Source: Bacteroidales bacterium (GTDB lineage Bacteria > Bacteroidota > Bacteroidia > Bacteroidales > Muribaculaceae). Taken from it: DNA of 8,998 nucleotides. Both the position numbers and the translations under genes were made by a program. Shown here piece after piece: positions 1 to 7,218 of the stretch. Position 1 is the stretch's first letter; every line of letters starts with the position of its first letter. The stretch is taken from assembly GCA_004552485.1 (NCBI GenBank), contig SFOH01000070.1, forward strand, positions 1 to 8,998, given 5' to 3'. The notes beneath the pieces are model-generated. The model was not told the DNA's origin. It did no database searches and saw only the letters and a program-made list of their open reading frames with translations.

Positions 1-3000
1 CTTGGCTGTAGAGCCGAAGAGTTCGTCGATGACGGTGCCGTCCACGTCGAAGGGCAGTGCGACGGCGTTCATGCCCTGTGCGAAGCCGGGCTCGAAGTAA
101 ACGATGGCGTCGTTGGCGCCGCCGTTGAATTCGGCGTCATCGGCCACGCGGACAACTTTGCGAAGAACGATGTCCTTGACTACTGAAGCGTCGGCGACAT
201 CGATGCCGGAATCGAACTCCTGGAGGCCTTCGGCTTTCACGTCGAGGGCGTAGAAGCGACTGCTCTGGATAACGTTCACTGAGTAAGCGCCGTCAGCGGC
301 TGTGACAGCCTCGTACTGGACGTCGTCGCCGTCCTCGCTGGTGAGGTTCACGACAGCGCCGGCCACGGCGTTGCCCTGATAGTCGGTGACGGTGCCGGAG
401 AGGGTGCGTGCCTCGACAGCCAGGTCGATGTAGGCCATGGGCAGGTAGGTCTGTGACCAATCACCCTTGAGGGAGTTGTCATTGCGCTGGTTATAGCAGT
501 TCTTGGTCTTGGACTGCTCGAAGTTGAACACCTTGTAGCCGCTTGCGTCGGTCTTCACGAACAGGCGCAGTGACTTGCCGGCCTCGTAGACCAGGGGCTC
601 GGGGAAGTTGATGGTGAGCAGGTCGATATTATCGGAAGAAGAGGGCCATGTGTAGGATGCTTCATCGATGACCTTGGTCATGGCGGAGGCATCGTAGACA
701 GTGCCGGAGGGAGCGGGCTGGACGGCCTCGTCGGTCCACTCGTAGTAAACCTGGAGCGAGGTGGTGTGCTCTGTCGAGCCTTTACCTTTCAGACGGATGG
801 CGTTGATCTTGGCACCATTGCTGAGGCCGAGCTCATCGGCGGGGAAGGTCATGACGCCCTCATTGTGTCTGTAGTTGAGGTTGACGGGCGTTGAGCCGGT
901 GCCGTTTGCAGTGCCGACAACGACCTCGCTGCTGAGAACTTCATCAACGAAGGTGACGTCGATGGGCTCGGACTTCACGGAGTAGTCACCGGCTTTCACC
1001 TCAACATAGACGGGGAATGTGCCGGCCTTGGGCGAGCGGAAGGGAACGTCGATCTCGGTGGGAGTCTCGGACAGTTTGTTGACGACGGGAATCACGACTG
1101 AGCCTTCGTTCACGGAGGCTTTGCCGTTTACGTAGGCGACAACCTGGTAGGAGCCGGCGGCTTCGGGAGTCAGGCCGATGTTGAGCAGCGAGACGGTGGC
1201 GTTCGTGGCCACGTTCTGCATGGCTTCGGCGGGGATATCGGCGCCGGAGAGAATCCAGTCGTGAGCCACGGGAGCGAGTGACAGGCCGTAGAGCTCGTCG
1301 ATGTAGAGACGGCCGGAGATTTCAAGGCCGAGGTAGTAGCTGCCGGCTTCGGGAACAACGGCCGAGAAAGTGCGGAAGCCGTCGGCGTTAGCCTTGGTGG
1401 CCTCGTCCTCGCTCTGACCGGAAACGGTGACGAGCAGTGTGCGTGCGGCCTCGTCGGCGAGAGCCTCGCGTGTTGCGGCGGCGTAAACCTTCACGGTGCC
1501 TTCAGACCAGCTCGAAGAGTAAGTCTTGGCGTCGAACTGCAGAGCCTCGCCGGCGGCGGCGGTCAGCAGCGGCGTGATGAACATGTTCTTGGTTGAGCTT
1601 GTCGAGTTGATGGCATAGTTGGGAACGCTGTATGTGCCGAGGTTGGTCATCGAAATATTGCTCTCGTAGAGCGAACCTGCGGGCCATGTGCCGTTAGAGC
1701 CGCCCTCGAAGTTGGCGTACCATTTCGAGGCGTCGAGCAGAGTGCCGTTGACGGGCAACTCGAAGACAGCGTCATTGCCCTCGCCGTCCACGTATGTGAT
1801 TGCGAGGTTGCCGCTGTAGAAGCCGGGCTGAGTGGCAGCGAAAGTGATGTCGAGAGCCTGGCGGGTCTTGGCGGGAACGGTGACGGCTTCGGTCACTGAG
1901 GCGGTGAAGCCTTCGGGAACGCTCACGCTCTTAACCTGCAGGGGAGCTGTGCCCCAGTTGAAGATTTCGAATTCCTGCTTGAGGTTCGACTCGCTGACTT
2001 TGCCGAAAGCGATGTCGGTCTTGCGGTTGTCGGGCTTGTAGGTGCCTGCGCCGTAAGAGCCCTTGTCGAAGAACACGAAAGCGGGCTCGTTGGTGACCTT
2101 GAGGGTCTTCACGTCGGAGACGTACTTGGTGCCGTCGGTGAAGACGATTTCGAAGTGGCAGGGCAGCGAAGCGGTGCTCTCGACCTCGACGGTGACGTCA
2201 CCGGCGGCAAAATCCTTGTCGCTGTTGACAGAGGCAGTGGCCTTCAGATCCTGGCCGGCGATGGTTGCCTTCTCCTTGCCGTCCACATAATATATAATGG
2301 AGTAGTCGGCGGCATTGGCGCCAAGAACGGGCAGCACGGAGAGGCGGGCGTTGTATTTCTCGCCGCTCTGAACCTCGTCGGGCTGGTTGAATTCAGTGAT
2401 GAAGAGGTCGTGGGCAACGTCGACCTTCTGCAGGCCTACGATGTTGTCGAGGCGCATCTGATAGATGCCGAAGGCAACGTAGTAGTCGCCGGCCTCGTCG
2501 AAGGTGAGAACCTTGTTCTCGTACTGACGGCTGGTGGCGATGTCCTTGGCGGAGATTTTCATCTTCTCCGTCCAGTTCTTGCGGTCGGTGGAGACGTAGA
2601 CCGTCAGAGCATGGTCGGCCGAGGGAGAATAGGCGTCGTTGGTGACGTCGAATGTCAGCGACTCACCGGCCTCGGCGTGGAGCTTGGGCGTGATGAACTT
2701 GTTGTTCTCGCTGACGTAAGAGGAGGACGTCTGCGACTTCAGATAGAAATTGTAGCCGCCGTTCGAATAGCTGTAGTCTTTGTCTACGCCGGTCTCGGCG
2801 ATGGAGCCTTCCGGATAGACAAAGTCTGAGGAAGAGGCGGCGTTGAAGTCGGCGGCCCAGGTGTTGGCGCCGAGGATAGAGCCGGAGATGGGCAGCGAGA
2901 AGGTCTGCTCGGCGGCTTCCTTGTCGAGATATACGATCTGGAAATTGCCGGAGAAGGAACCCTTCACGTCGGCGGGAAGCGAGATGACCACGCTCTGTGA

Positions 3001-4134
3001 CTCGCCGGGCTGAACCGTGAACTCACCCTCGGCGGCTTTCACGACGAAGCCCTCGGGAACGCTGATGCTCTTGACCACGAGGGGTGCGGCACCGTCGTTG
3101 TAGATTTCGAAGTTCTTCTCGGCAGCCTCCTTGAGCAGGCCGAAGGCGATGGGATCGGAGTATTTGGATGTCTTGCCGGCCTCACGGAATACGAACACCG
3201 GCTCGTAGGCCTTGTAGACCGAGTAGGCGCGCTCGGAGACGGAACCCTGGAGATTCTCGCGCAGGTTCATGCGAATCTGGCTCCAGGAGTTGGGCCAGTT
3301 GGTTGTGGCGACCTCGGCCTTAACCTCGAAAGGTGCGGAGGTCTCGCCGATGGCAAGGTCCTGCGGAACGTTCGTCTTGCCGAGAACCTCGTTGGTGGAG
3401 CCGTTGATGATGGAGACGCTGTAGTTCTTGTCACCGACTTTCAGGTCGGCCTCGCCGTTGTTGGTGACCGTGACCGTGTATTTCACCTCGACCAGGCCAT
3501 TGGGCAGCTGGTTCCACTTGAGCTGACCGGTGGTTGCATTGGGCTCGATGGACTCGAACTTGATGCTCTTCTCCTTTTCGATGTTGGCCTCGGTGGCGGT
3601 GAAGTCGTCGATGTAGACGTTGTTGGCGCGGATGGCCACGCGCTGAAGGTCGTCGAGCTCGAACGAAACGAGGACATACTCGCCGTCGACCAGGTCCGCA
3701 GCCTTGACGTTCTTGATGACATCGCCAATGGTGGTGCCCGTTTCGTCAACGGCGTAGAAGTCGACCTTCGACTGATAGTTCTTTTTCTTTACCTTAAGAG
3801 TGACAGTGCCTGCGACGGCGGGAGTGACCAGATAGTCATTGACGGGATTCATGTCGTAGTACGACTCGCCGGCCTGCTGTACCGGGACGCTCAGAGCGCC
3901 GCTGCCGTCAACGCCACCGGTCGAACTGTAGCTATACGACATATAATACTTTTCGTTATAGCTATCCGTGTAGGCGCCTACGATATGCCTCCAGTTGGAA
4001 GCCACGCGGAAGTCGTGGGCAGAGGTGGCGATGGGCGTGTTGAAGTCCACGCTGTAGGGCGACACCGTCTCTGCCTGCGCTCCCGCCACTGACAGTGTGA
4101 GTGCTGCCAGCAAAACCTTGTAGAGCTTTGACAT
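1..4134 (-). CDS. Giant secreted multi-domain choice-of-anchor J / carboxypeptidase-regulatory-like protein (3' end outside window)
   Basis: The frame is open for 1378 codons from ATG 4134 to the left edge, with no stop. Residues 1-21 are a signal peptide (MSKLYKVLLAALTLSVAGAQA). Domain order as I read it: J-like module about 23-180, ending in YIDDF (D176); Ig/CARDB-like about 195-310; ASH-like about 311-425; J-like about 428-572, ending RLDNI (D563); CARDB-like 573-682; ASH-like 683-805; J-like 808-955, ending YIDEL (D946); CARDB-like 956-1065; a further jelly-roll/beta-sandwich about 1068-1240; a carboxypeptidase-regulatory-like domain about 1244-1307 (LSGTVTDYQGNAVAGAVV). The visible end begins with NAVALPFDVDG, a segment seen near the C-termini of many Bacteroidales exported proteins. 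No catalytic domain is visible, so an adhesive, structural or ligand-binding role at the surface is inferred. The missing C-terminus may hold a sorting signal. The start is chosen because it gives a clean signal peptide directly downstream of an AT-rich leader; no Shine-Dalgarno is present. The frame and secretion are secure; the exact domain edges and the function are not. Confidence 0.92.
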   Translation of the reverse strand, partial: MSKLYKVLLAALTLSVAGAQAETVSPYSVDFNTPIATSAHDFRVASNWRHIVGAYTDSYNEKYYMSYSYSSTGGVDGSGALSVPVQQAGESYYDMNPVNDYLVTPAVAGTVTLKVKKKNYQSKVDFYAVDETGTTIGDVIKNVKAADLVDGEYVLVSFELDDLQRVAIRANNVYIDDFTATEANIEKEKSIKFESIEPNATTGQLKWNQLPNGLVEVKYTVTVTNNGEADLKVGDKNYSVSIINGSTNEVLGKTNVPQDLAIGETSAPFEVKAEVATTNWPNSWSQIRMNLRENLQGSVSERAYSVYKAYEPVFVFREAGKTSKYSDPIAFGLLKEAAEKNFEIYNDGAAPLVVKSISVPEGFVVKAAEGEFTVQPGESQSVVISLPADVKGSFSGNFQIVYLDKEAAEQTFSLPISGSILGANTWAADFNAASSSDFVYPEGSIAETGVDKDYSYSNGGYNFYLKSQTSSSYVSENNKFITPKLHAEAGESLTFDVTNDAYSPSADHALTVYVSTDRKNWTEKMKISAKDIATSRQYENKVLTFDEAGDYYVAFGIYQMRLDNIVGLQKVDVAHDLFITEFNQPDEVQSGEKYNARLSVLPVLGANAADYSIIYYVDGKEKATIAGQDLKATASVNSDKDFAAGDVTVEVESTASLPCHFEIVFTDGTKYVSDVKTLKVTNEPAFVFFDKGSYGAGTYKPDNRKTDIAFGKVSESNLKQEFEIFNWGTAPLQVKSVSVPEGFTASVTEAVTVPAKTRQALDITFAATQPGFYSGNLAITYVDGEGNDAVFELPVNGTLLDASKWYANFEGGSNGTWPAGSLYESNISMTNLGTYSVPNYAINSTSSTKNMFITPLLTAAAGEALQFDAKTYSSSWSEGTVKVYAAATREALADEAARTLLVTVSGQSEDEATKANADGFRTFSAVVPEAGSYYLGLEISGRLYIDELYGLSLAPVAHDWILSGADIPAEAMQNVATNATVSLLNIGLTPEAAGSYQVVAYVNGKASVNEGSVVIPVVNKLSETPTEIDVPFRSPKAGTFPVYVEVKAGDYSVKSEPIDVTFVDEVLSSEVVVGTANGTGSTPVNLNYRHNEGVMTFPADELGLSNGAKINAIRLKGKGSTEHTTSLQVYYEWTDEAVQPAPSGTVYDASAMTKVIDEASYTWPSSSDNIDLLTINFPEPLVYEAGKSLRLFVKTDASGYKVFNFEQSKTKNCYNQRNDNSLKGDWSQTYLPMAYIDLAVEARTLSGTVTDYQGNAVAGAVVNLTSEDGDDVQYEAVTAADGAYSVNVIQSSRFYALDVKAEGLQEFDSGIDVADASVVKDIVLRKVVRVADDAEFNGGANDAIVYFEPGFAQGMNAVALPFDVDGTVIDELFGSTAK
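1069..3204 (-). repeat. Tandem protein-level duplication (ASH-like + J-like + CARDB-like unit, two copies)
   Basis: Within the large surface-protein gene, residues about 311-682 and 683-1065 align as two units. Matching landmarks are EPVFVF (311) and EPAFVF (683); FEIYNDGAAPLVVKSISVPEGF (from F342; E343) and FEIFNWGTAPLQVKSVSVPEGF (E723); FSGNFQIVYLD and YSGNLAITYVD; FITPKLHAEAGE and FITPLLTAAAGE; VAHDLF (573) and VAHDWI (956). The offset is 380-383 residues, about 1140-1149 bases. The nucleotide sequences have diverged, so this is an old duplication rather than a fresh repeat. The N-terminal J plus CARDB segment (23-310) looks like a third, shorter version without the ASH part. Confidence 0.8.
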
Positions 4135-4190
4135 AGAAATAATGGGTTTGGGGATTGAAAATTGATTAGTTACTGAGAGAAATAGGGGTG

Positions 4191-4274
4191 ATGGAAACCT
4201 ATTCGGGAAGAGTACAGGCTCGCGGGGAGACCTATTGGAACGAAGAATGATGCCGCCTTCCGAATGGAAACCTA
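4191..4274 (-). repeat. Repeated TAGGTTTCCAT motif in the leader of the surface-protein gene
   Basis: Read on the minus strand, the 11-mer TAGGTTTCCAT occurs exactly twice (plus coordinates 4264-4274 and 4191-4201). A related TAGGTCTCC lies between them at 4227-4235. The first copy sits in the 19-base loop of a perfect 7-bp inverted repeat, GCCTTCC/GGAAGGC (4281-4287 with 4255-4261). The second is flanked by AATAGG and CCTATT, which could also pair. The stretch lies between the predicted promoter and the start codon, so it would be transcribed as 5' leader. A role in RNA structure or protein binding is an inference; it matches no riboswitch class I recognise. Confidence 0.45.
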
Positions 4275-4307
4275 AAGCAGGGAAGGCCGCATAACATATA
4301 CACGCGG

Positions 4308-4340
4308 CAAATTTAGGGAAAATTTTTGAAAACGCGCTAA
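4308..4340 (-). promoter_or_regulatory. Bacteroidota-type promoter for the giant surface protein
   Basis: On the minus strand TAAATTTG (4308-4315) fits the -7 consensus TAnnTTTG. A weak -33 candidate, TTAG (4337-4340), lies 21 bases upstream, inside an AT-rich stretch. It is the only TAnnTTTG match I found upstream of the gene. Transcription would begin near 4302 and give a leader of about 170 bases before ATG 4134, unusually long compared with the other genes in this window. Confidence 0.5.
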
Positions 4341-4443
4341 TAAATGACAAAAAAATTGCATCAAAACCGACAAAAGGAAAAATTGGGACAGTGTCAGCCG
4401 GTGAGTTGACATCCGGAGGCGAGGGTAGGGGAGGCGGCTTTTC

Positions 4444-4475
4444 TTTGGCGGCGTGGCGCAAAAGTTGTAACTTTG
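4444..4475 (+). promoter_or_regulatory. Bacteroidota-type promoter for the EamA transporter
   Basis: TTTG at 4444-4447 is followed after exactly 20 bases by TAACTTTG at 4468-4475, an excellent fit to the Bacteroidota housekeeping promoter (-33 TTTG, -7 TAnnTTTG). The start of transcription would fall near 4481, leaving a leader of about 25 bases before ATG 4507. It is divergent from the promoter at 4308-4340; the two outer boxes lie about 100 bases apart. Confidence 0.75.
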
Positions 4476-4506
4476 TGGCCGCGAACAATGTCTAAAAACG
4501 TGTGAC

Positions 4507-5433
4507 ATGAAACTGAAAGGCTATCTGCTGGCGGCAGTGGCGGCGGCTGCGTACGGCACCAACCCGCTGTTTGCCATTCACTTATACGAGGACGGCTTCA
4601 ACCCCAACTCCGTCCTCTTCTTCCGATATGTGCTGGGCATTCCGATGCTGGCGCTGCTGTGTTGGGCGCGCGGACGCACGCTCCGGCTGGGGCGCGCGGA
4701 CGTGGCGCCCGTGGCAATCCTCGGCGTGCTCATGGCCGTGTCGTCGCTGGCACTCTTTGAGAGCTACAACTTCATCAACTCGGGCATCGCCTCGACGCTG
4801 CTCTTCGTTTATCCCATCATGGTGGCCATGTTCATGGTGTTCTTCTTCCACGAGCGCTTCAAGGTGATGACGGGCGTAGCCCTGGCGGTGATGGCCGGTG
4901 GTCTCTATCTGCTTATTCGCACCGATGGCGCGGGCATCATCTCGCCCCTGGGCGTGCTCCTCGTGATGGTGTCCTCGCTGACCTATGCCATTTATATTGT
5001 GATGGTTAACGTCAACCGCCGCATCCGCAGCATCCCCACGGTCACGCTGCTCTTCTACGTCTTGCTGAGCGGCACCGGTCTCTTCGCGCTCATGATTCCC
5101 ATGGGCAATCCGCTCATTGCGCCGCACACGCTCGCACAGTGGGGCAACGTGCTCGCGCTGGCGCTCATCCCCACCGTCCTCTCGCTCATGTGCACATCTG
5201 CCGCCATCAACTCAATAGGCCCGACGCCTACCGCCATCTTCGGTGCCATGGAGCCCGTTACCGCCCTGCTGCTCAGCGTCTTTGCCCTCGGGCAGAGCAT
5301 CACCCCGCGCGAGACGGTCGGCGTCTGCCTCATCCTGGTGGCCGCCACCATCGTTGTCGCCTCCTCGCGCCTCGAGGGCTGGATTCTCCACATCCGGCGC
5401 CTCTTCCCCTCGCTGCGCCGGCCTCGCCGGTGA
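4507..5433 (+). CDS. EamA/DMT-superfamily transporter
   Basis: This 308-residue integral membrane protein has ten predicted helices in two homologous halves, the usual layout and length of the EamA branch of the drug/metabolite transporter superfamily. Helices lie at about 5-25, 36-54, 67-84, 93-114, 119-137, 146-167, 179-198, 212-234, 242-263 and 270-287. The first half has the motif STLLFVYPIMVAMFMVFFFHE (97-116 and on) and the second the matching AIFGAMEPVTALLLSVFALG (243-262), with the Glu-Pro-Val typical of EamA second halves. A basic tail (RRLFPSLRRPRR) is probably cytoplasmic. Members export or import amino acids, nucleotides or other small metabolites; the substrate cannot be read from the sequence. 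The gene is monocistronic by appearance: its own strong promoter upstream and another promoter before the next gene. The ATG at 4507 is favoured because the hydrophobic first helix begins at once. Confidence 0.93.
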   Translation: MKLKGYLLAAVAAAAYGTNPLFAIHLYEDGFNPNSVLFFRYVLGIPMLALLCWARGRTLRLGRADVAPVAILGVLMAVSSLALFESYNFINSGIASTLLFVYPIMVAMFMVFFFHERFKVMTGVALAVMAGGLYLLIRTDGAGIISPLGVLLVMVSSLTYAIYIVMVNVNRRIRSIPTVTLLFYVLLSGTGLFALMIPMGNPLIAPHTLAQWGNVLALALIPTVLSLMCTSAAINSIGPTPTAIFGAMEPVTALLLSVFALGQSITPRETVGVCLILVAATIVVASSRLEGWILHIRRLFPSLRRPRR

Positions 5434-5484
5434 CTGCGCACTCTTTTTCCGGGGCGAAAAGCATCGTAAACCGAGAAATTTGCG

Positions 5485-5492
5485 TACCTTTG
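5485..5492 (+). promoter_or_regulatory. -7 promoter element for the RHS-like membrane protein
   Basis: TACCTTTG matches the TAnnTTTG consensus. I see no good TTTG 19-21 bases upstream, so the outer box is weak. A start near 5498 would leave about 32 bases before ATG 5531 but under 10 bases before the possible GTG at 5507. This supports the ATG. Confidence 0.5.
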
Positions 5493-5530
5493 TATTGCCG
5501 TAAGCCGTGCGCCTGCGGCAGCTAAACATT

Positions 5531-6376
5531 ATGACTATGGAACATAAAGAGAAAGCAACGAAAACAAAGTTCAAGATAGACGGCGCCGCCGAGCCGGGGA
5601 AGGGCGTGAGCATCGGCCAATGGCTCAGTCGCCGCGTGCCCCTGTGGGCGGCTCTCGCGGCAGTCGTCGCCGCCCTCGCGGTGTGCGCCCTGTTCGGCGC
5701 TCTCAGTGGCGGGCCTGCCGAAGACTGTGCTCCGGCCGCAGCCACTCCCGGCAAAGACTCGAAGCTGCTCAAGGACGACAAGCTACGTGCCGCCATGCAG
5801 GACTCGCTGCGCAAGGACTCTATCGCCCGCCGCGAGTTCAGCTCGCCCGACCTCGCCTTCTTCGACCTGCACGGCGACGTGAAGAGCGTCAAGCTCGACT
5901 ACGAGATTTCCTATCTCTTCTACGGCGCCCCCAAGCTGCTGGAGTTCAACGAGCTGGGTCAGTGGAAATGTCCGGCCAAGACCGGCCGCGGACAGACCGT
6001 CGTCTACACCCGCACCGCCGCCGGCAACCTCGTGCGCATCGGCTCGCCCGACGAAGACTTCTACAGCACCAACGGCGGCGTGGCCGCCCAGGCCTTCTCC
6101 TACACCTACAAATGGCAGAACGGACGCCTCGCCGAGATGTCGCCCAATACCACGTTCACCTACGACGACCGGGGACACCTGACGCGCGAAGTGGCCCTGG
6201 CGCGCGACTCCGACGAGAAGTCCGTGACCGAATATACCGACTACGTCTGCGACGCCATGGGCAACTGGGTCAAGCGCCGCTGGAAGTCAACCTACACGCC
6301 CGACTCCTACTCCGACCCCGAGACCGAGTCCGGCACCGAAACCCGCATCATCACCTACTACCGCTCCCGCCCCTAA
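5531..6376 (+). CDS. Membrane-anchored hypothetical protein with RHS/YD-like strands
   Basis: The protein has 281 residues from ATG 5531; the frame could be opened at GTG 5507 (289 residues) or ATG 5537. A polar, Lys-rich N-terminus (1-35) is followed by one hydrophobic segment (about 36-58, PLWAALAAVVAALAVCALFG), so it is probably a single-pass protein with its bulk in the periplasm. After a charged linker (about 62-105) comes a region of recurring aromatic-x-x-x-Gly strands: FNELGQW (139), YTRTAAGNL (159), YKWQNGRL (193), FTYDDRGHL (209) and YVCDAMGNWVKRRW (238). These resemble RHS/YD-type repeats as found in many uncharacterised Bacteroidales proteins. There is no toxin domain and the protein is far shorter than true Rhs effectors. 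It has its own promoter element and converges on the flavodoxin gene. The function is unknown to me. The existence of the gene is well supported by consistent codon use and the coherent protein. Confidence 0.85.
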   Translation: MTMEHKEKATKTKFKIDGAAEPGKGVSIGQWLSRRVPLWAALAAVVAALAVCALFGALSGGPAEDCAPAAATPGKDSKLLKDDKLRAAMQDSLRKDSIARREFSSPDLAFFDLHGDVKSVKLDYEISYLFYGAPKLLEFNELGQWKCPAKTGRGQTVVYTRTAAGNLVRIGSPDEDFYSTNGGVAAQAFSYTYKWQNGRLAEMSPNTTFTYDDRGHLTREVALARDSDEKSVTEYTDYVCDAMGNWVKRRWKSTYTPDSYSDPETESGTETRIITYYRSRP

Positions 6377-6394
6377 TCGTTCGGAGGAGGGCTG

Positions 6395-6426
6395 AAAAAG
6401 CAGTCCGCCGGAGGGCCGGCGGACTG
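6395..6426 (-). terminator. Intrinsic terminator of the flavodoxin gene (between convergent genes)
   Basis: A perfect 11-bp inverted repeat, CAGTCCGCCGG (6401-6411) and CCGGCGGACTG (6416-6426), encloses the 4-base loop AGGG. On the minus strand the stem is followed by C and then TTTTT (6399-6395), the classic hairpin plus U-tract, about 55 bases past the flavodoxin stop. On the plus strand the stem is followed by G-rich sequence without a T run, so termination there would rest on the hairpin alone. Confidence 0.85.
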
Positions 6427-6481
6427 GGGGAGGGGATGTGCCCCCGGGGTATAAAGATGAAATGGTGGCGAGGCGAGGGCC

Positions 6482-7066
6482 TCAGTGGGCGGAGAGGGAT
6501 TTGACCCAGGCAGTGACGGCGGGTTGGTCGGCGTCGTTGAGTAGGCGGCCGTCTTCAAACTTCAGCGCGGGATAAGTTTTGCGCAGGTCTTTGACGCTGT
6601 TGGTGATGGTCGAGCCGCCGGAGGTGGCGAAGGGGATGATGGTCTTGCCTTTGAGGTCGTAGGTGTCGAGGAAGGTGTATACGACACGCGGCGCGAGGTC
6701 CCACCAGATGGGATAGCCAAGGTAGACGACGTCGTAGCCGGAGAAGTTCGTGTCGATGGGTTTGATGGCGGGACGCGCCTTCGCGTCGGCCATCTCCACG
6801 GATGAGCGCGACTGCTTGTTGTTCCAGTCCAGGTCGGCGGGTGTGTAGGGCTCGACGGGAGAGATGTCATCCAGACGGGTATCCTCGGCCCGGCTGATGA
6901 GCAAAGCCTCGGCCTTGGTGGTGCCGGTGGCGGAGAAGCAGACGACAATAGCCCGGGAGGGGGTGACTGCTGTCTCCTTGCTCGAATTATCCTGAGACTT
7001 GTTCTGAGCGCAGGCACTGAGAACGACGGCGAGCGCCGCGCCGATGATAGCTGTAATCTTTTTCAT
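6482..7066 (-). CDS. Lipoprotein flavodoxin (Flavodoxin_4-like)
   Basis: The protein has 194 residues. Residues 1-19 form a lipoprotein signal, MKKITAIIGAALAVVLSAC, with lipobox LSAC (16-19), so Cys19 should be lipidated. After a short polar linker the flavodoxin fold starts with a beta strand and the FMN-phosphate loop FSATGTTK (44-51). Further signatures are ISPVEPYTPADLDW (68-81), the E-x7-RP stretch (E91, R98-P99), YDVVYLGYPIWWDLAPR (111-127), whose aromatic residues would stack on the flavin, and KGKTIIPFATSGGS (139-152). The length after the signal is normal for the family. Flavodoxins carry low-potential electrons on FMN; this form would act outside the cytoplasm, and its partner is not identifiable here. 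The residues after Cys19 (AQNKSQDN) do not clearly match the Bacteroides surface-export signal, so a periplasm-facing location is possible. The gene appears monocistronic, with its own promoter element and terminator. Confidence 0.93.
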   Translation of the reverse strand: MKKITAIIGAALAVVLSACAQNKSQDNSSKETAVTPSRAIVVCFSATGTTKAEALLISRAEDTRLDDISPVEPYTPADLDWNNKQSRSSVEMADAKARPAIKPIDTNFSGYDVVYLGYPIWWDLAPRVVYTFLDTYDLKGKTIIPFATSGGSTITNSVKDLRKTYPALKFEDGRLLNDADQPAVTAWVKSLSAH

Positions 7067-7094
7067 GCTGATGTCTTTGTTCTGTTTTCAGTTA

Positions 7095-7102
7095 CAAAGA
7101 TA
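7095..7102 (-). promoter_or_regulatory. -7 promoter element for the flavodoxin gene
   Basis: On the minus strand TATCTTTG matches TAnnTTTG and sits just downstream of an AT-only run (7101-7112). The expected -33 TTTG is absent at the usual distance; the nearest TTTG on this strand (7138-7141) is 35 bases away. Transcription from about 7089 would leave roughly 23 bases of leader before ATG 7066. Confidence 0.5.
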
Positions 7103-7156
7103 ATATATATTAATGTGAGATGCTTTGCTCAGCGGCCCAAATATGTGGCGGCCGCG

Positions 7157-7195
7157 AAAAAAAACAGAGCCCTCCCCGTTGCCGGGGAAAGGCTC
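7157..7195 (-). terminator. Intrinsic terminator of the transglutaminase gene
   Basis: A two-part stem lies 23 bases past the stop codon at 7219: GAGCC (7167-7171) pairs with GGCTC (7191-7195), and TCCCCG (7173-7178) pairs with CGGGGA (7183-7188), with a small internal bulge and a 4-base loop. On the minus strand it is followed by TG/T and an eight-T run (plus A run 7157-7164). It separates this gene from the flavodoxin promoter directly downstream. Confidence 0.9.
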
Positions 7196-7218
7196 CGTAT
7201 GGGTGCGAGGGCAGGAGA

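Noticed and set aside
2155..2829. 224-codon plus-strand open frame inside the giant surface-protein gene
   Set aside because: It is a low-complexity Val/Gly/Leu-rich shadow opposite well-defined J and CARDB modules; no start signal or promoter.
4272..4508. 78-codon minus-strand frame over the divergent promoter region
   Set aside because: It covers both promoters, has no recognisable protein features and its composition follows the AT-rich intergenic DNA.
5416..5448. Possible terminator at the end of the EamA gene (CCGG stem plus TTTTT)
   Set aside because: The stem is only about 6 bp including a G-T pair, overlaps the coding end and lies about 11 bases from the T run, too weak and too far to call.
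5507..5530. GTG at 5507 as the start of the RHS-like protein
   Set aside because: It would lie within about 10 bases of the predicted transcription start and adds eight residues with no feature; ATG 5531 is better placed.
5620..6504. 294-codon plus-strand frame overlapping the RHS-like protein
   Set aside because: Arg-rich out-of-frame reading of a GC-rich gene; it also reads across the terminator hairpin at 6401-6426.
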